This document shows, piece by piece, positions 7,805 to 15,754 of a stretch of 34,356 nt of DNA. A program made the translations under genes and the position numbers. The notes beneath the pieces were generated by a model. That model searched no databases, was not told where the DNA came from, and saw only the letters and a program-made list of their open reading frames with translations. This DNA is from Streptomyces europaeiscabiei (GTDB lineage: Bacteria > Actinomycetota > Actinomycetes > Streptomycetales > Streptomycetaceae), in NCBI RefSeq assembly GCF_001550375.1, contig NZ_LRTR01000628.1:1-34356 (forward strand). The letters are read 5' to 3'. Every line of letters starts with the position of its first letter. Within the stretch, counting starts at the first letter, position 1.

Positions 7805-8075
7805 CATGGCTACGGGACCTCGCTCCGTCCCGCATCCGTCAGGGCGGCCCGGGGTTCGGATTCCGTGACACCCCAAAACGCCCCGCGCGACTCCTTCGCC
7901 CGCGAACCGGGAGATCCGCGAACACCGCCTCGGCGCTGACGCCCGTCGAGACGAAGCCACGAACGGCTCGGCAGTCGGCGACCCCTCTTGCCGCTCACCG
8001 TCGGAGGGCCGGCAGATCAGCGCCACCTTCTTTGAGGGTTGCCCGGCGGTGACGCCCCGCCCACCCTCCCTCACT
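7805..8075. other. Intergenic stretch, no gene seen
   Basis: Open frames here lack domains and ribosome sites. A short hairpin (CGGGAC/GTCCCG near 7812-7835) is present. The stretch separates the xyloglucanase terminator from the structured leader-like RNA. Confidence 0.5.
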
Positions 8076-8852
8076 GTTCGAAGTCGATTACTTCACTGTC
8101 GAACGCGCGAAAATCTATGTCGGTCAGAGTAGACATTGGGTGGTGCTGTGGTTATGGTTTCTCTCGTAGCCCAGAGAGACAGAAGGGCCTGGCAGACACG
8201 AACTGCCGGGCAGCGGTACGTAGTTGCAGTTCGCAGGACGGTGCGGTGGTGGAGTTCCGAAGCCATGGTTGTCGCAGGACGGCGACGGGGCTGACGACCG
8301 GACCGGGTGGCCCGCAGTGATCAGGGGCCGCCGCGAGTAGGGCCGCGGTCGACGCGGTGGCAGTACCCGTAGGTGCAGTGCGCAGTACCCAGCAGTGAAG
8401 TCAGTGGGCAGTACCTCGGTGAAGGCGTCGGCTGCGGGCGCGCGCACCGGGAGGTTCGGCAGTGGGGTTCCAAGCCAGAGCAGATGCAGGACGGGCGACG
8501 GGGCTGGCTGCCGAAGAGTGGCGCTGTCACAGGCCACCGAGCAGTACGCATCACCAGCAGTACGCAGTAGAGCAGTAACCGCAGTTGCAGTTCCCCGCTT
8601 GAAGAAGCAGTTGATCACCGAGGGAAGAACGGAGGAGCCGAGCGCCATCAGGATCGCCCGGGCGGAAGTGCTGAGTCCGGGTACCGCAGGACATCGATAG
8701 TGAGGTGGTCTCCGGTCGAGCAACCGCGATCCCAGCATCCCCGACAGCGTTTCGGTCGGGTGTGCGGAAACCTAGGGCCGGCGTAGTACCAGGGCCGGCA
8801 GATGGTGTAGCAGTTCCTTCGGGGCCCCGGAGCCGTACGGCACCGGGGCCCC
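8076..8852 (+). ncRNA. Leader-like structured RNA, copy A (long, orphan)
   Basis: This non-coding block shares ordered identical segments with the leader of the MerR-like gene at 18.1-18.46 kb: CAGAGTAGACATTGGG at 8125-8140, GGCAGACACGAACTG at 8191-8205, GCCATCAGGATCGCCCGG at 8644-8661, then two hairpins. The first hairpin pairs GCCGGC at 8777-8782 with GCCGGC at 8794-8799. The second, at 8821-8852, has 14-nt arms around a GTAC loop (one A-A mismatch). Both stems differ from copy B by paired changes, so structure is conserved. About 400 nt rich in GCAGTAC lie between the second and third shared segments and are absent from copy B. An inverted repeat (GTTCGA 8076-8081, TCGAAC 8099-8104) sits just ahead of the first shared segment, where a promoter is expected. 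No gene follows on this strand. Confidence 0.6.
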
Positions 8853-9007
8853 TCCATGCGCGCCCCGGAGTGAAACCCCGCGTCCGGCGGACAGCTCCGC
8901 GGGACGCCCTCGATCGAACGGGTCGACGGCGGTCAGCGTCGCGCGCTCCAGCATCCGAGGTGCCCCGCCTACCGGCCCGGACCACCCCGCCTGTCGGCAA
9001 GGATCGG

Positions 9008-9889
9008 TCAGGGGCACTGGTACGTGAGGTCGGTGGTGACCGTGCGGTTTGCGGGGGAAAGGATGCGCAGTTCGACCCGTGCCGCGTAACGGCCTTTGCC
9101 CTGGAAGGTCCACAGCAGGTGCAGACGTGCCTGTCTCTGGCCCTTGACCACCACTTCGCGCAGCGTGCCGGAGGCGGTGCCGTCGCTTCGGATCCAGCGG
9201 TACGAGAGCGTGCCCGGTCGGCCGTTCGTGGCGATGAGACCGACTATCTCCGCTGTGTCACCGCATCCCAGAACCGTCGGCCTGGCCGTGACCGCCGCCG
9301 TGTGCACCGCGACGGAGGGGCCGAGCCGCTGCCAGGCGAGGAGGGCCAGGACGGAGATCAGTACCAGCGCGGGCAGAGCATGCCGGCGCAGACGTCGGCG
9401 GCGTGGGGGCACCAGGGGCGGCGGCACCGCGGGCAGCGTCCTGTGGGTTCGGTGCGCGAGGGCGGCTGTCACTCCCGGGCCGAAACGCAGCATCGTGCCT
9501 TCGGCGCGATCCGGCGGCGTCGGCGGGATCTCCGCGGAGAACGGCCCGAGGAGGGTGGCGTCCGGCTCGGGTCTCTGGATCCAGTGGCTGGCCAGCACGG
9601 TGGCGCTGTACTCGGCGTCGGTGGAGCGGGGTTCGTCGCTCGGGGCGAGTCCGTCGCTCGGGACGTGTTCGTCGCTCGGGACGTGTTCGTCGTTCCGGGC
9701 GTGTTCGTCGGTGGGGGCGAGCACCTGGGTGGGCTCACCGTCCTCCGCGTCGTCAAGCACCCGAGTGGGCTCACCGTCCTCCACGGGGGCGAGCACCGAG
9801 GTGGGCTCACCGTGCTCCTCGTGGTCAAGCACCCAGGTGGCCTCCTGGTCCTCGGCGGACGCGCGAGTGCGGTCGTTCTGCGCGGTCAT
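9008..9889 (-). CDS. Single-pass membrane partner of the Ser/Thr kinase, with regular Thr repeats
   Basis: A 293-aa protein. The cytoplasmic N-terminus holds TxVL-type motifs with Thr at positions 18, 30, 42 and 54, exactly 12 residues apart (GEPTSVL, GEPTRVL, GEPTQVL), then further SATVL and DATLL motifs. An Arg-rich stretch and a membrane segment (about 168-186) follow, and then an outer domain of about 100 residues (CGDTAEIVGLI ... YRWIRSDGT ... TFQGKGRY) that looks immunoglobulin-like and resembles the outer domain of the kinase encoded just upstream. The ATG overlaps the kinase stop by 4 nt (ATGA), so the two are co-translated. I infer a kinase substrate or adaptor; the family is not one I can name. 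Confidence 0.8.
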   Translation of the reverse strand: MTAQNDRTRASAEDQEATWVLDHEEHGEPTSVLAPVEDGEPTRVLDDAEDGEPTQVLAPTDEHARNDEHVPSDEHVPSDGLAPSDEPRSTDAEYSATVLASHWIQRPEPDATLLGPFSAEIPPTPPDRAEGTMLRFGPGVTAALAHRTHRTLPAVPPPLVPPRRRRLRRHALPALVLISVLALLAWQRLGPSVAVHTAAVTARPTVLGCGDTAEIVGLIATNGRPGTLSYRWIRSDGTASGTLREVVVKGQRQARLHLLWTFQGKGRYAARVELRILSPANRTVTTDLTYQCP

Positions 9890-11535
9890 CGGATGTCACA
9901 CCGTCTGGTCAGGAGCTGCTGCGAGGCGCCGCCGTCGGCGGAGGCCGGACTCGTCGTGGCCCGCACCGACCAGTAGCAGCCGTTGCTCTGGAAGGTGTGG
10001 TCGACGGTGAGCGTGTACTGGGTGGCGCCGCTGCGTTCCAGCGTCTGGACCGCACCGTCCGGGGTGCCGAGTTGTCCGCCGGTGTCGCCCGTGGACCACG
10101 AGACCGTGAGGGAGAGCGGCCCGGTGCCGTCCGTGATGATGTCGATCGTCGTCGTGGCGGTCGTCGGACCCGTCTGCCGGAAGCCCGACACCGTGACGTC
10201 CTTGACGGCGGGAGCGGCCGGAGCGGCCGGAGAGCTGGGGGAAGCGGTCGTCGGCGTCGCTTCGGGGGTCGTCTCACCGGGCGTCGTCGTCTCCGGGGCC
10301 GAAGCCGTGGTGGGGGACGCCGAGGGCTCCCCGGTGCCGGCGGTCCCCGTGGCCGAGGCCGACGGGCTGGGCGACACGGTGGGCGTCGGAGGCGGCGGGG
10401 ACGAGTCGGTCGTCGCGGTCGGAGCGGTGGGCCCTCCCGACTCCCCACCGGGCTGGGCGCTGGTGGTGGCCAGGGCCTGCGCCGCCTGCTGTGGAGCCAC
10501 CCCGGGGGTGTGCTGGATGCCGTAGGTCAGGAACGCGCCCAGCAGCACGGCCGCACCGGAGACCAGCATCCCCGGCCGGCCGGGCCGCCACGACCGCGCC
10601 CAGCCGTGACCCGGGTCCCGGGTCAGTACCGTGCGTGCGGTGTCCGTGGTGGTCCGTGGGCCACCGCGGGCGGAAGGCAGCAGCAGGGGCAGCAGGGCCA
10701 CCAGCGCGGCGAGCCGACCGCGGCCGCGTTCCTCCCAGTCGGGCCCGTAGGCGGCGCCGGCGGCCGTCTCCAGGTCCCTGACGAACGCCTCGGCGTGCGT
10801 GGGCCGTTCGTGCGGGTCCTTGGCCAGACCGCGCCGCACCAGGTCCCGCACCGCCTCGGGGACCTCCTCGGCGGGGACGGGCGCATCGGCGTGCTGCAGC
10901 GCGAGTTCGGCGAGGTTGTCGCCCGGGTACGGCTTGTGGCCCGTGAGGCACTCGAAGAACGTGGCCGTGGCCGCGTACACGTCGGCGGCCGGAGAGGCCG
11001 GCGCGCCGGTCCACTGCTCCGGGGCCATGTAGGAAGGGGTTCCCGCCGCTCCGGCGCTGGTGCCGACGTCCGCCGCGATCCCGAAGTCGACGAGCTTGGA
11101 CGCCCCGTCCGGCATGACCAGGACGTTCGCCGGTTTGTAGTCGCGGTGGACGACGCCGATACGGTGCGCGTCGGCCAGACCGAGCAACGAGCCCTTCAGG
11201 ACCACGAGGGCGGCCTCGGGATCGAGCGGGCCCCGGCCGGTCAACAGGGCCCGCAACGAGACACCGTCCACCAGCTCCATCACGATGGCGGCGCCGTCCG
11301 GGCTCTCGACGTACTCGTACAGCCCGGCGACGTACGGGCTCTCCAGGCCGCCCAGCAGGCGCGCCTCCGCCCTGAAGTCGCGTACGAAGCCGGGCCGGGT
11401 ACGCAGTGATTCGCTGAGGTACTTCATCGCGACCGGGACGCCGGTCTCCTGGTGCACGGCAAGGACGACCCGCCCGCTCGCCCCTGATCCGAGCTCCGAC
11501 GCCTCGGTGTATCCGGGCACCGCCCATGCGTTCAT
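9886..11535 (-). CDS. Transmembrane eukaryotic-type Ser/Thr protein kinase (PknB-like)
   Basis: A 549-aa kinase. The glycine loop is ELGSGASGRVVLA, the ATP lysine is Lys38 (VAMK), the catalytic loop is HRDYKPAN (130-137), the metal motif is DFG (150-152), and the activation segment is GTPSYMAPEQ; all essential residues are present. After the kinase domain come a basic linker, one membrane segment (about 330-348), a long Thr/Ser/Pro/Ala-rich stalk, and an outer domain of about 105 residues ending LLTRRCDIR with two Cys. There are no PASTA repeats. The ATG at 11535 is preferred; the TTG at 11547 is possible. The ribosome site is weak (GGGGGCTGGA). The partner gene follows with an ATGA overlap. 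Confidence 0.93.
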   Translation of the reverse strand: MNAWAVPGYTEASELGSGASGRVVLAVHQETGVPVAMKYLSESLRTRPGFVRDFRAEARLLGGLESPYVAGLYEYVESPDGAAIVMELVDGVSLRALLTGRGPLDPEAALVVLKGSLLGLADAHRIGVVHRDYKPANVLVMPDGASKLVDFGIAADVGTSAGAAGTPSYMAPEQWTGAPASPAADVYAATATFFECLTGHKPYPGDNLAELALQHADAPVPAEEVPEAVRDLVRRGLAKDPHERPTHAEAFVRDLETAAGAAYGPDWEERGRGRLAALVALLPLLLPSARGGPRTTTDTARTVLTRDPGHGWARSWRPGRPGMLVSGAAVLLGAFLTYGIQHTPGVAPQQAAQALATTSAQPGGESGGPTAPTATTDSSPPPPTPTVSPSPSASATGTAGTGEPSASPTTASAPETTTPGETTPEATPTTASPSSPAAPAAPAVKDVTVSGFRQTGPTTATTTIDIITDGTGPLSLTVSWSTGDTGGQLGTPDGAVQTLERSGATQYTLTVDHTFQSNGCYWSVRATTSPASADGGASQQLLTRRCDIR

Positions 11536-11862
11536 TCCAGCCCCCAAGGCTGCAGTGCTGCCGGAACCTCATTCGCCCCGCAGCTTCGGACCACGCACCC
11601 AGAGACACACTTTTCAGCCACCGCGGTTGCAGTGCGGGCAGACAGTGGGTGGAGTGCGCACAGCCGCGCCATCGCCGCCGCGCTCAGCGCGAAGGAGATC
11701 GAATCTCGCCATCGTCCAGCACTTCGGGTCCCCTGGGTTCGGTCTCACGACGCGAGTGATGGGCACGACGGAAGTGATGGGCATGGCGGGAGGTGGCGCC
11801 GCATACCGGGGTGTACGACGCATCACGGCAGGGGGCCGGGTCGTGGCCCGTACGCCCGCTCC
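11536..11862. other. Intergenic stretch upstream of the kinase operon
   Basis: It must hold the kinase promoter on the minus strand and the end of the CPBP gene transcript coming from the right. No gene is seen. AGTGATGGGCA occurs twice, at 11755-11765 and 11773-11783, an 18-bp period that could be a regulator site or chance. Confidence 0.45.
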
Positions 11863-12837
11863 CTAGGCGCTGCGCGGAGGAGCGGTCGATGTGCGGAGGC
11901 CGCGGCGGTGGCTCAGCCACAGGACGGCTGCCGCGTAGAGGGAGACCAGGGGGACGTCGACGGCCAGCAGCATCCAGTTCATGTCGGCGGCCGTCTCGTC
12001 GGTTTCGAGGCCGCCCGTGATCGCCGACAGCATGCCCATGGGGAGGAGGTTGTTGAGGACGTGCAGCGCGATAGCCGCTTCGAGACCGCCCGTGCGGATG
12101 GTCAGCAGGCCTGTGATGAGGCCGAACACCACCAGGTCGGCGAATCCCCACGGGGTCCCCCAGCCGTGCGCCGCGGCGAAGAGCACCGCCTGCGGTGTGA
12201 CCACGATCCACGGTGAGCGGCACCAGGCTCCGACGGCCTGCGACAGCCAGCCGCGGAACACGTACTCCTCGGCCGCGGCCTGGAACGGCACGAGCAGGCA
12301 TACGGCCGCGAGGCCGAGCAGGAACGGCGACAGGCCGGCCCACGTCGGTTCCGGCGAGCTGCCCCCGGGTTCGGGCAGGAGCATGGAGATGCCCAGGGTG
12401 GCCGCGGCCACGGGCAGGGCCACCACGAGGCACAGCCCCAGCCAGCGCCACCGCAGCGCGCCCGCCACCGACGAGACGGTCCCCAGCGGGCGGCGCTGCA
12501 CCCATCGCGCGGCCAGCGCCACCACCGGAATGGTGAGGGCGAGGGACAGCAGCGCCAGGGCGGTGTCGCCGATGCCGCCCCAGAGGAGGTTGCCGTCGGC
12601 GTCGCGGGGACGGTCGAGGACCGCACCGGCGATCTCGCTGCCGACGAGCACCGCCACCGTGACGAGGACCGCTCCGACCAGCACCACACCGGTACCCAGC
12701 AGCGGCCGCCACCACCGGTGATCGCCGGTCGCCAGGGCCAGCCGGTGGTACGGGAGCGGCTCCGCAGGCGGTGTGGCGGCCGGGTACCGGGGTAGGCCCG
12801 GAAACTGGTGCGGCCCGTCGGTGGTGTGCGTCGTCAT
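11863..12837 (-). CDS. CPBP-family intramembrane metalloprotease (CAAX-protease/Abi type)
   Basis: A 324-aa membrane protein starting MTTHTTDGPHQFPG with about eight hydrophobic segments. The family signature is complete: EEYVFRGW (Glu190, Glu191, Arg195), then FAAAHGWG and HVLNN, which supply the catalytic glutamates and zinc histidines. CPBP proteases process prenylated or other membrane-near peptides; in bacteria they act in peptide maturation, self-immunity or signalling, and the target here is unknown. The ATG at 12837 begins the Pro-rich cytoplasmic tail typical of Streptomyces members; an upstream in-frame GTG/ATC region up to 12891 lacks a ribosome site. Confidence 0.9.
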   Translation of the reverse strand: MTTHTTDGPHQFPGLPRYPAATPPAEPLPYHRLALATGDHRWWRPLLGTGVVLVGAVLVTVAVLVGSEIAGAVLDRPRDADGNLLWGGIGDTALALLSLALTIPVVALAARWVQRRPLGTVSSVAGALRWRWLGLCLVVALPVAAATLGISMLLPEPGGSSPEPTWAGLSPFLLGLAAVCLLVPFQAAAEEYVFRGWLSQAVGAWCRSPWIVVTPQAVLFAAAHGWGTPWGFADLVVFGLITGLLTIRTGGLEAAIALHVLNNLLPMGMLSAITGGLETDETAADMNWMLLAVDVPLVSLYAAAVLWLSHRRGLRTSTAPPRSA

Positions 12838-12910
12838 GTGACGAGCATCCCGGCGATGGACGGCCGTGACGTCAGCCGTGGGGACGATCAATGTCTCCGA
12901 CGCGGGGCAG

Positions 12911-12955
12911 ACACCGTCCCGGCAGACACGATCCCGCGAAACACCGTCCCGGCAG
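12911..12955. repeat. 15-bp tandem repeat, three units
   Basis: ACACCGTCCCGGCAG occurs at 12911-12925 and 12941-12955, with a degenerate unit between them. It lies between the CPBP gene and the DUF4287 gene. Confidence 0.75.
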
Positions 12956-12969
12956 CGGCCGTGGCCGGT

Positions 12970-13182
12970 TCACCCGCCGGTGTGCTCGGCGAGCGTGTGC
13001 GCCACGAGCGCGTTGGCGTGGCCGTGACCGAGGCCGTGTTCGCTCTTCAGCCAGGAGACGAGTTCCATGTGCTTGGTGAGTGGCGAGGCCCGGATCAGGT
13101 CCTTCCACTCCGCTATCGGACGGCCGTACTTCTTCTCGATCGAAGGGAAGTAGCCGGCGGGGCCCTTCACAGGTTCGGTCAT
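12970..13182 (-). CDS. DUF4287 domain protein
   Basis: A 70-aa protein (MTEPVKGPAGYFPSIEKKYG...) that is entirely one DUF4287 domain, including the conserved YFPSIEKKYGRP, TKHMELVSWLKSEHG and GHGHANALVAH segments. DUF4287 has no settled function. The ATG at 13182 matches the usual family start, with AAAGGA about 13 nt upstream. It lies downstream of the sugar-binding protein gene on the same strand, separated by about 190 nt, so it may or may not share its transcript. Confidence 0.9.
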   Translation of the reverse strand: MTEPVKGPAGYFPSIEKKYGRPIAEWKDLIRASPLTKHMELVSWLKSEHGLGHGHANALVAHTLAEHTGG

Positions 13183-13368
13183 GTCGGTCGCGTCCTTTCC
13201 CTCGGCCGGCCGAATGGTCAGCCGGACGACGCACGTCGGCGTGTGTTGTCGGTCATGACCGGCGCGGGCCGCGGATGTCATCGGCCTCCAGAAGTGATCC
13301 GGGTCACTCGGCAGCGGAGCCCGCAGCGCCTGCTCGACAGACGAGGCGGGTCCTGCGCGGTCGTACGG

Positions 13369-14457
13369 CTACTTGAGCTCGTCGTCGGTGTAGAGGTCGC
13401 TCGCGGCCAGGATGTACTCGTAGTTGCTCTTGTCGACGCTGATCGGCTGCAGCAGGTAGGCGGGCACGGCCTTGACGCCGTTCTTGTACGCCCGTCTGTT
13501 GTTCAGCTCCGGTGTCTCGCCGTTGAGGATGTCGTCGGCCATGTTCGCGGCGACCTCGGCGAGTTGGCGGAGGTCCTTGAAGACGGTCTGCGACTGCTCA
13601 CCCGCGATGATCGACTTCACCGAGGCCAGTTCGGCGTCCTGGCCGGTGATGACCGGGAGGGGCTTGCCCGCGGTCCCGTAACCGACCGCCTTCAGCGCGG
13701 TCAGGACGCCGATGGAGATGCCGTCGTACGGCGACAGGACCGCGTCGACCCGCTTGCTCCCGTACGACTCGGCGAGGACCCCGGTCATGCGCTTCTGCGC
13801 GGTGGGCCCGTCCCAGCGCAGGGTGGTGATCCGGTCGAGCTCGGTCTGGCCGGACGGGACGACCAACTGCTTGTTGTCCAGGTACGGCTGCAGCAGGTGC
13901 ATCGCGCCGTCGAAGAAGAACTTGGTGTTGTTGTCGTCGGGAGAGCCGGCGAACAGTTCGATGTTGAACGGGCCCTTGCCGTCCTCCAGGCCGAGCTTCT
14001 CGATGATGTGGCGGGCCTGGAGCCGGCCGACCTGCTCGTTGTCGAAGGAGACGTAGTAGTCGACGTTCTTGGTGCCGAGGATGAGACGGTCGTAGGAGAT
14101 CACGGGAATGTCCGCGGCGGCGGCCTGTTCGAGCGCGCCGTTCAGCGACTTGTTGTCGATGGCCGCGACGATCAGTGCGTCGACGTCCTGCTTGATCAGT
14201 TTCTCGATCTGCGAGACCTGGGTCCGCGGGTTGTCCTCGCCGTAGAGCAGCTCGGTCTTGTACCCCTTGGCCTGGAGGTCCTCGACAACGCTCTTGCCGT
14301 CGGTGAGCCAGCGCTCGGAGGCCCGGGTCGGCATGGCGATGCCGATGGTGCCGCGTTCGGGGGTGCTCTCGCTGCTCTGGCCGCCACAGGCGGACACCGT
14401 GAGGGCGAGGGAGACCCCTCCGGCGAGGGCGGCAAGGGCGGCTCTACGGTTGGGCAT
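13369..14457 (-). CDS. Sugar-binding lipoprotein of a ribose/xylose-type ABC importer (orphan)
   Basis: A 362-aa periplasmic-binding-protein-like I lipoprotein. The signal peptide ends in the lipobox VSACGG (Cys24). The mature protein has the repeated Rossmann-like lobes of ChvE/XylF-type monosaccharide binders: IGIAMPT at the start, DALIVAAIDN, VISYDRL, YYVSFDNEQVGRLQ, then a DAVLSPYDG and ITGQDAE hinge region. The start ATG follows an AGGGA site. No ATPase or permease gene is next to it, so it must work with a transporter encoded elsewhere, possibly the one at 22.4-24.4 kb, whose own binding protein is the same type. A consensus promoter lies about 490 nt upstream, giving a long leader. Confidence 0.92.
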   Translation of the reverse strand: MPNRRAALAALAGGVSLALTVSACGGQSSESTPERGTIGIAMPTRASERWLTDGKSVVEDLQAKGYKTELLYGEDNPRTQVSQIEKLIKQDVDALIVAAIDNKSLNGALEQAAAADIPVISYDRLILGTKNVDYYVSFDNEQVGRLQARHIIEKLGLEDGKGPFNIELFAGSPDDNNTKFFFDGAMHLLQPYLDNKQLVVPSGQTELDRITTLRWDGPTAQKRMTGVLAESYGSKRVDAVLSPYDGISIGVLTALKAVGYGTAGKPLPVITGQDAELASVKSIIAGEQSQTVFKDLRQLAEVAANMADDILNGETPELNNRRAYKNGVKAVPAYLLQPISVDKSNYEYILAASDLYTDDELK

Positions 14458-14568
14458 GGTGATCGTTCCCTGTTCTTGTCGTCGTCGAGACGGACCGAAA
14501 GTCAGGTGGAGCGGTGCGAGCCGCGGAGGTCCGCCCGGCGACCCCGTGAATCCGTCCTGCGACCTCGC

Positions 14569-14649
14569 GGGTCCGCACAGCGGCGTCGCGGCTCCGCACG
14601 GCGGCGTCATGGGTCCGCACGGCGGCGTCATGGGTCCGCACAGGGTTCG
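14569..14649. repeat. 21-bp tandem repeat (about 3.5 units)
   Basis: Units of the form GGGTCCGCACGGCGGCGTCAT run at 14569-14589, 14590-14610 and 14611-14631, with a partial fourth. They lie in the long leader of the sugar-binding lipoprotein gene. The unit length is a multiple of three, so the minus strand stays open with a 7-residue repeat (VRTHDAA), but there is no sign that this is translated. Confidence 0.85.
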
Positions 14650-14950
14650 CCGAGGTCGTCGGCGGGCCCGGTGCACCCGCCTCAGCGGTGCCGAGCGGCC
14701 GACGGACCTCGCTGGGATCATCGCGAATCAGGTCGCCCGGCACGTCGCTCGAGCCGGTGCCCCAACGCCTGGGCGTCCCGGGCCCCGTCGGCTGCCGTGA
14801 TCCCGCTGCCGGTGTGCACCTGGGCATGGGTCAGGCTGCGCCACGGCGTTCCGGCCACGTGTGTGCTGACTCCGTTGCTACGCAGGGCACTCGCCTTTCC
14901 CGTCGTTCGAAATCTCGTCACATGGTCGGAAGGTTGGCGAGACTGGCGAG

Positions 14951-14979
14951 ACGATAGGAGCGGATGTGCAAGGTGTCAA
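14951..14979 (-). promoter_or_regulatory. Consensus sigma-70-type promoter for the sugar-binding lipoprotein gene
   Basis: On the minus strand, TTGACA (14979-14974) and TATCGT (14956-14951) are separated by exactly 17 nt. The predicted start is near 14944, leaving a leader of nearly 490 nt. Just upstream of the -35 box the plus strand has TTCCAGAAAG and TGCCAGAAAT, direct repeats 11 bp apart (about 14998-15020), a possible regulator site. Confidence 0.65.
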
Positions 14980-15754
14980 CGGAACGCACACAAACGCTTC
15001 CAGAAAGCTGCCAGAAATCCCTTTCCCCGAGCCGCTGTTGTCAGGTTCCGTTCGAGATGTCGGCCTTCGGGAGCCCTGCCTTCAGGGTCGCGGGCCGCTG
15101 GCGGCCTACGACGGAGAGCAGTTGCGGCTCGCTGTGGCGTCCGTGTCGGGTCGGATGGTCGGGACGACGAGGAACTGGGCCCGGTCCCGGTGAAGATGAC
15201 CTGGCCCTCGACGTGGATGCACCCGAGTTCGGGGGCGGACCGACTTGCTCTCGTCGTGGCGCGGGGCACACTCCTGCCGCTCCCGGACGCCGACGAACTC
15301 GGGTCCACGGTAAGGGAGTTCGGTGACCACACGGGCGACAACGCGGGCGGCTCCGGGGGGGCGCCGCCGGAGGCAGGCGCGCCCCGCAGACGTGCCCCGC
15401 AGACGTGCCGCCCCGGATGCGGGCGTGGTGCTCGCGGCCCTCCGGGGGCGGTACAGGCGCTCGGCCGGGTCCGTGAACCAGCGGTAGTGGGCGCGCTGCG
15501 GGCGGGCCCGGTGTGCCGTATGTCCGGTCGCCCCGCAGCGCGGTGGCGCGCATGCCCGGGTGACGCAAGGCGGCGCGTCGACGAACCGCCGTCCACAGCC
15601 GACGTGTTGCCGTGTCACGGCGGTGCCACAGCGGTGTCCTGAAGGGAAGACGGGCGTGACCCGCGGGTTCCGGGGCTCCTCATAGTCGGCACAGAGCGGG
15701 AACCGGCGGGAGCGTCGCCGGACCCTGCTGCCCCCGCCCCGGAAGGAACCTCCC
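14980..15754. other. Long intergenic stretch, no convincing gene
   Basis: Open frames run on several strands because of high GC, but none has a ribosome site with a recognisable product. On the minus strand around 15440-15490 a fragment reading HYRWFTDPAERLYRP could be a decayed regulator end; I cannot support it further. The right end must carry the promoter of the lipoprotein at 15755. Confidence 0.45.

Noticed and set aside
7850..7880. A T-loop-like word (GGGTTCGGATTCC) suggesting a tRNA
   Set aside because: No stem pairs correctly around it and no other tRNA arms are present.
9403..11409. A 668-codon plus-strand frame with Arg/Gly-rich repeats
   Set aside because: Antisense to the kinase and its partner; the repeats are the mirror of the partner's repeated coding sequence.
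14444..14827. A minus-strand frame with a 7-residue VRTHDAA repeat
   Set aside because: It overlaps the start of the sugar-binding lipoprotein in another frame, has no ribosome site and no domain; the pattern is a by-product of the 21-bp DNA repeat in the leader.
12808..15642. A 944-codon open frame on the plus strand
   Set aside because: It crosses the antisense of DUF4287, the sugar-binding lipoprotein and intergenic DNA, and has no domain; the real genes are on the minus strand.
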